22,198 nucleotides of DNA from DAOPJM01 sp035399665 (GCA_035399665.1 DAOPJM010000032.1:1-22198); one strand, 5' to 3'. Positions 8,706-16,308 are shown, counted from the stretch's first letter. Translations and numbers: made by a program. The notes: generated by a model from the sequence alone, not told the origin.

Positions 8706-8779
8706 TTACATTATACTAACATCAAGACGCCAATGTGTCAATCACGACGGCCGCGCTTGCGGATAATATAATAATGTAA
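8706..8779. promoter_or_regulatory. hut operon promoter region with inverted 9-mers
   Basis: On the minus strand TTGACA (8736-8741) is followed 17 bases later by TAGTAT (8713-8718), or 20 bases later by TATAAT (8710-8715). Either would start hutH transcription about 40 bases before its ATG. A perfect inverted pair, TTACATTAT (8706-8714) and ATAATGTAA (8771-8779), flanks the promoter, and the left half covers the hutH -10. A plus-strand TATAAT (8767-8772) next to the right half may belong to a divergent transcript running into the gap, but no -35 accompanies it. Confidence 0.6.
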
Positions 8780-8786
8780 GGTCAAA

Positions 8787-8886
8787 NNNNNNNNNNNNNN
8801 NNNNNNNNNNNNNNNNNNNNNNNNNNNNNNNNNNNNNNNNNNNNNNNNNNNNNNNNNNNNNNNNNNNNNNNNNNNNNNNNNNNNNN
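8787..8886. other. Assembly gap (100 N)
   Basis: Exactly 100 undetermined bases, the conventional placeholder for a scaffold gap of unknown size. The missing DNA lies between the hut promoter region and the promoter of the DUF885 gene and could contain a gene, for example a hut regulator. Confidence 0.98.
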
Positions 8887-8894
8887 TTTTTTGC

Positions 8895-8924
8895 TGTACA
8901 AAGCTCCGTATTATATGCTATTAT
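8895..8924 (+). promoter_or_regulatory. Possible promoter of the DUF885 lipoprotein gene
   Basis: TGTACA (8895-8900), an 18-base spacer and TATTAT (8919-8924), ahead of GTGGAGG and the ATG at 8948. The -35 is only a four-of-six match, so the assignment is tentative. Confidence 0.4.
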
Positions 8925-8947
8925 ATGTGAAAAGTGGAGGTATAGCG

Positions 8948-10840
8948 ATGAATAGAAAAGCAATTGCAGTGATTTTGATTTGTGCCATGTTGGTAGCAAT
9001 TATAGGCTGTGACCGCGGCAAGGATACCGAGACTGTCGTTCCGACCTTGGCTCCCGTTCCCCAGCAGACGACGGCCCCCACCTCCGAAACGGTGGTACTG
9101 CCCACGATAGCGCCGACAACGCCCAGCCCCGAACCCGTCGTGGTAAGCGCGTCAGAGAAGTTTGAGGCGTTCGACAACGAGTGTTTCTGTGAGTATATGG
9201 GCTTTATGGATCACATGAGTCAGCATCAGCTGGTGGTGGATCTTGACGCCATGGGCATTGAGGCCGCACCAATCAGCTTGGGTTCGCCCATCGACCCTGA
9301 GGGTGACGCCGAGTGGAACGCCTGGGTGCTTGAGATGCAGGAGAAGCTGTACTCCTTCAACCGCAGCGAGCTAACAAGTGAACAGCAGATAGTCTACGAC
9401 ACCGTGGAAATCGAGCTGGCGCTTGAGATTGAGGGAGCGCAGTTCACCTACAACTACGAGCCGATCGCGCCCTATGTCGGGACACACGCGGATTTGCCCA
9501 TCAGCTTTTGGCTCTATGAGATAAATGATTTAGAGGATCTTGAGAACTATCTCACCCTGCTTGAGGATGTGCCGCGTTATTTTGACGAGCTGATTGATTA
9601 CGAGAAGATCAGGGCGGAGCAGAAGCTGTTCATGACCGAGAGCGCGTTGGAATCCGTGCTAGAGGACATCGATGACGTCACGGCGGACGGCGATGAGTTC
9701 TTCCTTTACGACACCTTCCAAGAGACATTAGCGGGCTTTACCGACATGAGCGAGGCGGACAAGGCGGCGTACACGGAGCGCAACAACGCGGCCGTTGCCG
9801 CTATGCTCGAGGCCTATGGCGATTTGGCGGATGGGCTTTCGGCGCTTGAAAGCTATTGCAGCGAGGTTGTCCCCATCTCTGAGCGCGACAACAACGAAAA
9901 GGATTACTTCAATTATATGTTAAAGGTGCGCAGCGGCAATTCCGAGATGGACGCCGAGGCCGCGATAGCCCTGCTTGCCGACGCCGTTGACGACGCTTTC
10001 TGGTCTTACTACCGCAATATGCTCAGTTGGTACAGCTCATCGGCCAGCTCCACAGACCCCAATATCACCTTCGGTTCATCCGAAGCCGACCTTGAGTACC
10101 TTGAGGAGTTCTACAAGGATTATCTGCCCACCCTGGGCGAGCATGAGGTGACGCTGCATCAGGTTCCGTCAGCGCTTGCGGATGTGTTCAGCCCCGCAGC
10201 CTATCTGACGCCCGCTTTCGATGATTGGACCAACAACGTGGTGTTGATGAATGTGAGCGATGATGATACCGACGTGCTGTTCACCATGGCGCACGAGGCG
10301 TACCCCGGACATATGTATCAGAGTCAGTACCATAGGCAGCTCGGAGTCAGCCTGACGCAGCAGCTTCTTGAGAACTCGGCTTATGCCGAGGCTTGGAGCC
10401 AGTTTGCCGAGTACCTTGTGGCGAGCGAGTGCGACGCGTTCCCTAACGACTACATGCTGTACAATCAATCATGGGATCAGTTCTTCACGCTTATCGAGAC
10501 TTACCTTTCCGTGCTCGTGCATGTGGAGGGCATCGACTATCAGGAGTTCTGCAGCGAGATAAGCAACTGGATAAATTGGGTCAGCGGCGACGATTGGAAC
10601 GAGTTCACCGAGAGCTTCTACAACCGCATCTATGATATGCCCTACTACACCATGTACTATGCCTTCGGCTACGCTCAATTCTTTGAGATGTATAACGCCG
10701 CGGAGCACAGCTTGGGTGAGAAATTCGATCAGAAGGCATACCTGACGGCCTACCTTGACATCGGCCCCACCTACTTCAACCTGATGGAGGACATTTTGGA
10801 TGATTGGGTCAAGGAGCAGAACAGCAGCACGGGAGTATAG
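8948..10840 (+). CDS. DUF885 family secreted lipoprotein, zinc-peptidase-like
   Basis: A 630-residue lipoprotein. The signal peptide (1-20) ends in a lipobox VAIIG-Cys21, followed by a threonine/proline-rich linker to about residue 65, so the protein should sit on the outer face of the membrane. The body matches DUF885. The gluzincin-type HEAYPGH motif gives His449, Glu450 and His455, and a downstream helix with Glu481 (AEAWSQFAEYL) is in the place of the third metal ligand. The mature protein is rich in Asp and Glu. Family members are probable metallopeptidases, but the substrate is unknown. ATG 8948 is preferred over the upstream in-frame start because GGAGG and the signal peptide begin there. 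A terminator follows the stop. Confidence 0.9.
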   Translation: MNRKAIAVILICAMLVAIIGCDRGKDTETVVPTLAPVPQQTTAPTSETVVLPTIAPTTPSPEPVVVSASEKFEAFDNECFCEYMGFMDHMSQHQLVVDLDAMGIEAAPISLGSPIDPEGDAEWNAWVLEMQEKLYSFNRSELTSEQQIVYDTVEIELALEIEGAQFTYNYEPIAPYVGTHADLPISFWLYEINDLEDLENYLTLLEDVPRYFDELIDYEKIRAEQKLFMTESALESVLEDIDDVTADGDEFFLYDTFQETLAGFTDMSEADKAAYTERNNAAVAAMLEAYGDLADGLSALESYCSEVVPISERDNNEKDYFNYMLKVRSGNSEMDAEAAIALLADAVDDAFWSYYRNMLSWYSSSASSTDPNITFGSSEADLEYLEEFYKDYLPTLGEHEVTLHQVPSALADVFSPAAYLTPAFDDWTNNVVLMNVSDDDTDVLFTMAHEAYPGHMYQSQYHRQLGVSLTQQLLENSAYAEAWSQFAEYLVASECDAFPNDYMLYNQSWDQFFTLIETYLSVLVHVEGIDYQEFCSEISNWINWVSGDDWNEFTESFYNRIYDMPYYTMYYAFGYAQFFEMYNAAEHSLGEKFDQKAYLTAYLDIGPTYFNLMEDILDDWVKEQNSSTGV

Positions 10841-10864
10841 ACCATAGCTTGACTTTACTTTAAT

Positions 10865-10895
10865 GGGGGGCCGCGTCTTATGCGGCCTCCTTTTT
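10865..10895 (+). terminator. Intrinsic terminator after the DUF885 gene
   Basis: A GC-rich stem around GGCCGC/GCGGCC (10869-10874 with 10882-10887), extended by further G-C and G-T pairs, is followed by TTTTT. It ends the plus-strand transcript 25 bases after the stop codon. Confidence 0.85.
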
Positions 10896-10900
10896 ATGTA

Positions 10901-10938
10901 AACAAAACGGGCAAAGACGGATAGCGTCCTTGCCCGTT
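10901..10938 (-). terminator. Intrinsic terminator of the argS-serS operon
   Basis: A long stem AACGGGCAA/TTGCCCGTT (10906-10914 with 10930-10938) holds an inner GACG/CGTC. On the minus strand it is followed by a T-rich tail (TTTTGTTT). It lies just after the serS stop and back to back with the DUF885 terminator. Confidence 0.85.
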
Positions 10939-10956
10939 CGATATTCGAAGAATTGA

Positions 10957-12246
10957 TTATCTCTTTGGTATCAGCTTGTCCTTGCCGCCCATATACATGC
11001 GGAGCGGTTCGGGGATGGCGATTGTGCCGTCCTCCTTGAGGTTGTTCTCAAGGAAGGCTATGAGCATCCTCGGCGGAGCGACGACGGTGTTGTTCAGGGT
11101 GTGGGCGAAGTAGTTGCCCGTTTCCTTGTTGCGCACGCGAATTTCAAGACGCCTTGCCTGCGCGTCGCCCAGGTTCGAACAGCTTCCTACCTCGAAATAG
11201 CGCTTCTGCCTCGGCGACCAAGCCTCGACGTCGTAGCTCTTGACCTTCAAATCGGCAAGATCTCCGGAGCAGCACTCTATCGTGCGGACGGGTATGTCCA
11301 TGCTGCGGAAAAGCTCAACGGTGTTGTGCCACAGCTCGTGGAAGATGGTCATGCTTTCCTCGGGTCTGCATACGACGACCATTTCCTGCTTCTCAAACTG
11401 ATGTATGCGATACACGCCGCGTTCCTCTATGCCATGCGCGCCTACCTCTTTTCTAAAGCAGGGGGAATAGCTCGTGAGCTTCTGCGGCAGACTATCCTCG
11501 TCCAAGAACGTACCTATGAATTTGCCTATCATGGAATGCTCCGAAGTGCCGATGAGGTAGAGATCCTCACCCTCAATCTTGTACATCATGTCGGACATCT
11601 CGGCAAAGCTCATGACGCCCGTTACCACGGAGGAGCGTATCATAAACGGGGGGATGTAGTAGGTAAAGCCCTTGTCTATCATGAAGTCGCGGGCATAGGA
11701 CAGTATAGCCGAATGCAGCCTCGCTATGTCACCGCAAAGGTAGTAGAAGCCGTTGCCGCTGGTCTTGCGGGCGGAGTCCAAATCTATGCCGTTGAAGCGC
11801 TCCATGATATCAACATGGTAGGGAACCTCAAATTCAGGCACAATAGGCTCGCCAAAGCGTTCAAGCTCCACATTCTCGCTGTCGTCATGACCTATCGGAA
11901 CGGTATCGTCGATGAAGTTGGGGATGACAAGCATACGCTCGCGTATGTACTCGCGAAGCTCTGTTTCACGCTGCTCCAAGGCTGTCATCTCAGCCGCCAT
12001 ATCGGCGACCTGCTTTTTGACGTTTTCGGCCTCGTCCCGCTGACCCTTGGCCATAAGTCCGCCTATCTGTTTGGACAGCACATTTCTGCGGTTTCTCAGC
12101 ACGTCACAGCGCGTCGAGGCGGCCCTTTGCTCCTCGTCAGCATTGATTACCTCGTCCACCAAGGGTAACTTTGCCTCTTGGAACTTCTTGCGAATGTTCT
12201 CGCGAACCCGTTCGGGGTCCTTGCGTATTTGGCGAATATCTATCAT
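10957..12246 (-). CDS. serS: Serine--tRNA ligase
   Basis: Charges tRNA-Ser with serine. The protein is 429 residues, normal for class II SerRS. The N-terminal tRNA-binding coiled coil spans about 30-108. Motif 2 is CFRKEVGAHG...RGVYRIHQF (263-284), then SCSNLGDAQARRLEIR (355-370), and motif 3 is APPRMLIAFLEN (390-401) with the conserved Arg393. The core is divergent: the serine-binding TAE signature reads TSE (234-236), and the usual LNGS(G/A)LA before motif 3 reads LNNTVVA (384-390). The start ATG 12246 has AAGGAT upstream and is one base after the argS stop, so the two genes are translationally coupled. It may belong to a variant SerRS subfamily. Confidence 0.95.
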   Translation of the reverse strand: MIDIRQIRKDPERVRENIRKKFQEAKLPLVDEVINADEEQRAASTRCDVLRNRRNVLSKQIGGLMAKGQRDEAENVKKQVADMAAEMTALEQRETELREYIRERMLVIPNFIDDTVPIGHDDSENVELERFGEPIVPEFEVPYHVDIMERFNGIDLDSARKTSGNGFYYLCGDIARLHSAILSYARDFMIDKGFTYYIPPFMIRSSVVTGVMSFAEMSDMMYKIEGEDLYLIGTSEHSMIGKFIGTFLDEDSLPQKLTSYSPCFRKEVGAHGIEERGVYRIHQFEKQEMVVVCRPEESMTIFHELWHNTVELFRSMDIPVRTIECCSGDLADLKVKSYDVEAWSPRQKRYFEVGSCSNLGDAQARRLEIRVRNKETGNYFAHTLNNTVVAPPRMLIAFLENNLKEDGTIAIPEPLRMYMGGKDKLIPKR

Positions 12247-12247
12247 G

Positions 12248-13939
12248 TTACATCCTTTCGGGGGCCTTAAGCCCTAAGAGATACAGACCATTCTTGACGG
12301 TTTGCCTTACCGCGTCGGTGAGGCACAGCCTTGCGTTCCTGACCTTGGGGTCGTCGTCCATGATGCGCTGTTCATAGTAGAACTTGTTGAACGCGGCGCA
12401 GATGGCAACTATGCTGCGACTCACAAGGTAAGGCTCGTTCTTTTCGGCCGAGGCTTTTACGGCGTCGGGGAACTGTGTGAGCAGCAAGGTGAGCGCGGAG
12501 GCATATTGGTCGGAAAGCGCAGAAGCGTCTAAGTTGCCAAAGTCGCAGCCGCCCGCCTTGCGCAGCACCGAGCAGCAGCGCGCATGGGTGTATTGCAGAT
12601 AGGGCGCGCTCTCACCCTCGAAGTTCAAAATCTTTTCCCAAGAGAAGGAGACGTCCTTGATTCTGTTGTTGTACAGCACGGAGAACATCACCGCGCCAAC
12701 GCCTATCGCCTCCGCGACCTCGTCCTTGTCCTCCAGGTCGGGGCTTTTGGCCTCGATAATCTCACGGGTCTTTTCGACGGCGGCGGAAAGAACGTCGTCC
12801 AAGTATATCACGTTGCCGTGGCGCGTGGAGAACGTGCCGCCCTCCATGGACACCATGCCGAAGTTAACGTGTACGCAGTCCTTCGCCCAAGTCCTGCCCA
12901 TAAGCTCCAGCACCTTGAAGAACTGCTTAAAATGCAAATCCTGCTGGTAGGCGACGACATAGATGTTCTTTACGAAGTCGTAGGTCTCCTTGCGGTAGCA
13001 GGCCGCGGCCAAGTCGCGAGTGGCGTAGATGGTGCTGCCGTCGCTTTTGACAATTATGCAGGGGGGCATGTTCCATTCCGACAGCTCGACTATCTCCATA
13101 CCCTTGTCAAGCTTGGATATGCCTTTGTCGCTCAGCTCCTGAATGATGGGAGCCATCTTATCCTCGTAGAACGCCTCGCCGTTTAAGCTGTCGAAGTGGA
13201 CGCCCAAGCGGTCGTAGACTACCATGTCCTCGCGCAGGGTGACGTCCTTCATCTTTTGCCAAAGCTCATGCGCTTCCTTGTCGCCCATCTCAAGGCGATG
13301 GAACCAGGCACGCGCCTCATCATCCATGCTCTTGTCGTTCTCGGATTCCTCGTGGTAGCGCACATAAAGCGTGACAAGCTCGCGAACGCTGTACTCGTCA
13401 ATGGGCTTGTCGCCCCAACGCTTGTAAGCGTAAATCATCTTGCCGAACTGCGTTCCCCAGTCGCCCAAGTGGTTGATGGAGATGGCGTTATAGCCCAAAA
13501 ACTTGTAGATACGGTAGAGGGCGTTGCCTATTATCGTGGTGGGAAGATGGTTAAAGCTGAAGGGCTTGGCTATATTGATGGATGAAAATTCTACGCAGAC
13601 ATTGCGGCCGCCGCCAAGGTCGCTGCCGCCGAAGCTGTCGCCCTCCTTGTGAATGCGGGCGAGAATGGATACGCCAATGTCGGAGCCGTTCGCGAAGAAG
13701 TTGAGATACCCCCCGACAACCTCTGTTTTGGCAATGCCGTCGATGGCGCCAAGGGATTCGGACAGCTCCGCCGCAATCTGCTGCGGGGCCTTGCGCATGG
13801 CCTTGGACAGACGGAAGCAGGGGAAAGCCACGTCGCCCATTTCGGAGTTCTTGGGTTTTTCAAGCCAAGACAATACCGCTTGTTCATCGATATTGAGCGC
13901 GGCGGAAAGAGCCTTTGCAATATTTCCTTTATAATCCAT
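12248..13939 (-). CDS. argS: Arginine--tRNA ligase
   Basis: Charges tRNA-Arg with arginine. The protein is 563 residues, normal. It has the N-terminal Add1 domain (about 1-85), a class I catalytic core with the ArgRS signatures INHLGDWGTQFGK (155-167) and YATRDLAA, and a DALR anticodon-binding domain (about 445-563). The HIGH region is unusual: residues 128-131 read SFNH (KPFSFNHLPTT) where KPFH(I/V)GHL is expected, so the first His and the Gly are missing. The KMSKS region reads FSTRHGN (370-376), with His in place of the usual Lys. The start ATG 13939 has GGGAGG upstream. It is the first gene of the argS-serS pair. The leader is short, with no T-box. Confidence 0.95.
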   Translation of the reverse strand: MDYKGNIAKALSAALNIDEQAVLSWLEKPKNSEMGDVAFPCFRLSKAMRKAPQQIAAELSESLGAIDGIAKTEVVGGYLNFFANGSDIGVSILARIHKEGDSFGGSDLGGGRNVCVEFSSINIAKPFSFNHLPTTIIGNALYRIYKFLGYNAISINHLGDWGTQFGKMIYAYKRWGDKPIDEYSVRELVTLYVRYHEESENDKSMDDEARAWFHRLEMGDKEAHELWQKMKDVTLREDMVVYDRLGVHFDSLNGEAFYEDKMAPIIQELSDKGISKLDKGMEIVELSEWNMPPCIIVKSDGSTIYATRDLAAACYRKETYDFVKNIYVVAYQQDLHFKQFFKVLELMGRTWAKDCVHVNFGMVSMEGGTFSTRHGNVIYLDDVLSAAVEKTREIIEAKSPDLEDKDEVAEAIGVGAVMFSVLYNNRIKDVSFSWEKILNFEGESAPYLQYTHARCCSVLRKAGGCDFGNLDASALSDQYASALTLLLTQFPDAVKASAEKNEPYLVSRSIVAICAAFNKFYYEQRIMDDDPKVRNARLCLTDAVRQTVKNGLYLLGLKAPERM

Positions 13940-13964
13940 ATACTACCTCCCAAAAAACGCTTTA

Positions 13965-13993
13965 ATTATATCAAAGCCCAAGGAAAAAAGAAA
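13965..13993 (-). promoter_or_regulatory. argS-serS promoter (extended -10)
   Basis: On the minus strand TGATATAAT (13965-13973) is a perfect extended -10. The -35 place holds TTTCTT (13988-13993), a weak match as is common with extended -10 sites. Transcription would start only about 20 bases before argS, leaving no room for a T-box. Confidence 0.7.
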
Positions 13994-14096
13994 CCCCCGC
14001 ATGAAGGTTTTTTGCAAATTCATATCGCTATCACTTCATTAAGCGAACACATAAGGCAATCCCCCCACCTTCATCCTAACATCTTCCGCCAACATA

Positions 14097-14175
14097 CCCC
14101 CGCTGTCATCCTGAGGAGCAACGCGACGAAGGATCTTGAAAAAGGCTTGTGGCGATAGGAGCCGCTCCCCCGCGC
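14097..14175 (-). repeat. Dispersed palindromic repeat, copy 1
   Basis: On the minus strand this copy reads as a G-rich box (CGGGGGAGCGG), a spacer, then the palindromic core CAAGATCCTTCG...CTCCTCAGGATGACAG and a short G run. It shares all of these elements with copies 2, 4 and 5, about 1.8-2.1 kb away, in the opposite orientation. The core arms pair as ATCCT/AGGAT. Confidence 0.85.
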
Positions 14176-14233
14176 AACAATAGGTGCGAAGCGGATATGG
14201 AACCCAACCCAACGCCTTCCTTTCCGGTATTGG

Positions 14234-14250
14234 TTCGGCGCTTCGCCGAA
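14234..14250. repeat. Perfect palindrome TTCGGCG-CTT-CGCCGAA
   Basis: A seven-pair hairpin with a three-base loop, extendable by G-T and G-C pairs. It has no T run and so is not a typical terminator. It sits between repeat copy 1 and the metallophosphoesterase promoter, in otherwise featureless DNA (14176-14320). Confidence 0.6.
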
Positions 14251-14320
14251 TCCATTGCCCTTACCGCCCTTCTTTTTCGCAATCCCGTGACAGCTTGGCG
14301 TGGTCAAAACGCCCCGCGGC

Positions 14321-14349
14321 TTGCAGAGCCGTCCGCGTTGGGGTATAAT
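14321..14349 (+). promoter_or_regulatory. Promoter of the metallophosphoesterase gene
   Basis: TTGCAG (14321-14326), a 17-base spacer and a perfect TATAAT (14344-14349). The expected start of transcription falls at or within a base or two of the ATG at 14356, so the mRNA may have no leader. Confidence 0.65.
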
Positions 14350-14355
14350 ATAACA

Positions 14356-15189
14356 ATGAAGAAGATATTTATCAACAGGATATTAAAGCTTCTCTGCATT
14401 ATCGCAGCGGCCATTTTCGTTTTCGTCGCGGTCGAATTTCCCTTGTCGAATTATTGTATCAAGACAGTACGTTACGAGTTCGAAAGTGAGCTTATCAACG
14501 AACCGGTGACCATAGTGCAGCTTTCGGATTTGCACGGCGAACAGTTCGGCCAAAGCAACGACAGGCTTGTGAGGCTTGTGTCGGAGCAGGAACCCGATCT
14601 AATCCTGATGACGGGGGATATGGTCAGCTCTTCCGACGCGAACGGCATGATCGCGGCCGAGCTTATCGAAAGGCTTGTATCCATTGCTCCTGTGTATTAC
14701 GCCATGGGAAACCATGAATGCGCCAATCCTGTGCTCGGCGGTTCGGGCTTCTATGAGCGCATAACGGCGGCGGGTGCGGTGCTGCTTGATTGCTCATGTA
14801 TTGATATAACGGTGAACGGCAACAGTCTGCGCATTGGCGGACTGCTCGACTGCTATGTTTATATGTCGGAGCTGTTCTTGGATTACTTTTCGGATACGGA
14901 CGCGTATAAGATACTCATCTCACATCAGCCCGAGGAAGCCATACCCTGGGCGCGTCCGTTGGCAAACGCGAATCTTATGCTGTGCGGACACACGCACGGC
15001 GGGCAAATCTGCCTGCCGTTTGAGACCGCCATCTATGCGCCGGGGCAGGGGTTGTTCTTCCCGAAGTATGCGGGCGGCAGTTTTCGATTTGACGGCACGG
15101 ACGTCGTGATATCAAGAGGGCTTGGCTGCTCCGGCATACCCTTTCGCTTTTGCTGTCCGCCCGAGCTTGTCGTGATAACGCTTTCATAG
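14356..15189 (+). CDS. Membrane-anchored metallophosphoesterase (YkuE/YaeI-like)
   Basis: A 277-residue calcineurin-like phosphoesterase. One N-terminal membrane helix (about 8-30) puts the catalytic domain outside the cytoplasm. All metal-site motifs are present: Asp58-x-His60 (SDLHG), Gly87-Asp88 (TGDMV), Gly118-Asn-His-Glu121, His190 (ISHQPEE) and GHTHGGQ (211-217). The GHTHGGQ plus N-terminal anchor pattern is like the YkuE/YaeI group. The substrate is unknown. The frame runs about 69 codons further upstream through repeat copy 1, but only the ATG at 14356 gives a sensible N-terminus. No Shine-Dalgarno is visible before it. The gene is alone, with no clear terminator before carD. Confidence 0.9.
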   Translation: MKKIFINRILKLLCIIAAAIFVFVAVEFPLSNYCIKTVRYEFESELINEPVTIVQLSDLHGEQFGQSNDRLVRLVSEQEPDLILMTGDMVSSSDANGMIAAELIERLVSIAPVYYAMGNHECANPVLGGSGFYERITAAGAVLLDCSCIDITVNGNSLRIGGLLDCYVYMSELFLDYFSDTDAYKILISHQPEEAIPWARPLANANLMLCGHTHGGQICLPFETAIYAPGQGLFFPKYAGGSFRFDGTDVVISRGLGCSGIPFRFCCPPELVVITLS

Positions 15190-15230
15190 CAAAATGACAC
15201 GAAAAGTACGAACAAATAGTTAAATTGGTA

Positions 15231-15259
15231 TTGACAGCGTGTTAATGCTGTGGTATTCT
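15231..15259 (+). promoter_or_regulatory. carD upstream promoter (P1)
   Basis: TTGACA (15231-15236), a 17-base spacer and TATTCT (15254-15259). A perfect -35 at ideal spacing, 86 bases before the carD start. Confidence 0.6.
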
Positions 15260-15281
15260 AAACAATTTGCACAAAAAAGGC

Positions 15282-15311
15282 TTGACAAAATCGTATACTA
15301 TAATGTAGAAT
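15282..15311 (+). promoter_or_regulatory. carD proximal promoter (P2)
   Basis: TTGACA (15282-15287), an 18-base spacer and TAGAAT (15306-15311), giving a leader of roughly 25 bases before the GTG start. With P1 it makes a tandem promoter pair. Confidence 0.65.
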
Positions 15312-15344
15312 GTATTTGAAGAAAAATGGACAAGGAGAGGCATA

Positions 15345-15812
15345 GTGTTTCAAGTTGGTGATATGGTCTGCTATCCCCTGCATGGAGTGGGGACAATAGA
15401 GGCTATTGAAGAACAGGTGGTTCTGGGCGAAAAGGCTGAATATTATTTTTTGAGATTCCTTGCGGGCAGAATGACGGCGATGGTGCCGGTCAGGACGGCG
15501 CAGATGGTAGGCTTGAGGTCGCTTGCGGACGAGGACACCTGCCGTGACGTGCTTGAGTTTTTGGAGAGTGATGAATGCTCCACCGAGAGCGAAAACTGGA
15601 ATCAACGCTATCGCGATAACATGGATAAGCTGCGCACGGGCAACATCTTCACAGTGGCGGACGTTGTCAAATGCCTTTCGCGCAGGGAGAAGCGCAGGGG
15701 GCTTTCGGCGGGCGAACGCAAGATGTATCTTGCGGCGCGTCAGGTACTGCTTGCGGAAATTGCCGCAGCCACAGGCGAGAGCGAGGAATCGCTTGAACGC
15801 TATGTAAGCTGA
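15345..15812 (+). CDS. carD: CarD-family transcriptional regulator
   Basis: A 155-residue protein of the CarD/CdnL family, which binds the beta subunit of RNA polymerase and stabilises open promoter complexes. The N-terminal CarD/TRCF-like RNA polymerase interaction domain (about 1-60) begins FQVGDMVCYPLHGVGTIEAIE, the family hallmark. The C-terminal half is helical and basic (LSRREKRRGLSAGERKMYLAAR), as expected for the DNA-contacting part. The start is GTG 15345, with AAGGAG upstream; the nearby ATG at 15326 is out of frame. Two sigma-A type promoters precede it and a strong terminator follows, so it is monocistronic. Confidence 0.93.
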   Translation: MFQVGDMVCYPLHGVGTIEAIEEQVVLGEKAEYYFLRFLAGRMTAMVPVRTAQMVGLRSLADEDTCRDVLEFLESDECSTESENWNQRYRDNMDKLRTGNIFTVADVVKCLSRREKRRGLSAGERKMYLAARQVLLAEIAAATGESEESLERYVS

Positions 15813-15833
15813 ACGCCAAAAACGATAACCCAT

Positions 15834-15863
15834 GCTCCGCGTTGTTTGATGCGGAGCTTTTTT
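15834..15863 (+). terminator. Intrinsic terminator after carD
   Basis: GCTCCGC/GCGGAGC (15834-15840 with 15851-15857), a ten-base loop and six T. It ends the carD transcript and marks the left border of the repeat-rich zone. Confidence 0.9.
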
Positions 15864-15874
15864 AATGCACATAG

Positions 15875-15957
15875 TCCCACGGGGGAGCGGGGCTATCGAT
15901 AGCAAGCCTGTTTCAAGATCCTTCGGAGTATTGCTCCTCAGGATGACAGCGGGGGCT
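15875..15957 (+). repeat. Dispersed palindromic repeat, copy 2
   Basis: Full unit: TCCCACGGGGGAGCGG box, spacer, core from CAAGATCC (15914) to GATGACA (15948), then a G run. The core and the G run are identical to those of copy 4 over about 45 bases. Confidence 0.85.
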
Positions 15958-16004
15958 TATTGCCTTGAACATTCGCAAAATGACGTGACGGCATCGCCGA
16001 CCCG

Positions 16005-16072
16005 CCCCCTTTGTCATCCTGAGCTTGCCGAAGGATCTTGCCCAAAACTCAAAAGTCAAGAGCCGCTCCCCG
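16005..16072 (-). repeat. Dispersed palindromic repeat, copy 3 (short core)
   Basis: Inverted relative to its neighbours. The core at 16012-16041 reads TGTCATCCTGAGCTTGCCGAAGGATC on the plus strand in shortened form. The GAGCGGCTC-type box lies about 20 bases beyond. The core loop is shorter than in copies 1, 2, 4 and 5. Confidence 0.8.
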
Positions 16073-16097
16073 TAACACCCTTTCCAATACGCCCTTA

Positions 16098-16180
16098 TCC
16101 CACGGGGGAGCGCTCCCCTTTACCACAAGCTTATTTCAAGATCCTTCGGAGTATTGCTCCTCAGGATGACAGCGGGGGGG
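16098..16180 (+). repeat. Dispersed palindromic repeat, copy 4
   Basis: Full unit starting with CCCACGGGGGAGCG, with core 16137-16171 and a seven-G tail. Near-identical to copy 2. Confidence 0.85.
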
Positions 16181-16185
16181 AGATT

Positions 16186-16264
16186 CGGGGGAGCGCCTCC
16201 TTTTCCCGCAAGCTTATTTCAAAATCCTTCGTCGCGCCGCTCCTCAGGATGACAAAGGGGGGGG
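16186..16264 (+). repeat. Dispersed palindromic repeat, copy 5
   Basis: Starts with CGGGGGAGCGCCTCC and has core 16220-16254, with the loop variant TCGTCGCGCCGCTCC, which resembles the loop of copy 1. It directly follows copy 4, making a tandem. Confidence 0.85.
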
Positions 16265-16308
16265 TGAGCGGTTCGCAAGGGGTGCAGGTGTTAACTGTTA
16301 TTGTTCAG

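Noticed and set aside
13940..14040. T-box or other riboswitch upstream of argS
   Set aside because: The predicted transcription start is only about 20 bases before the ATG, so there is no room for a T-box.
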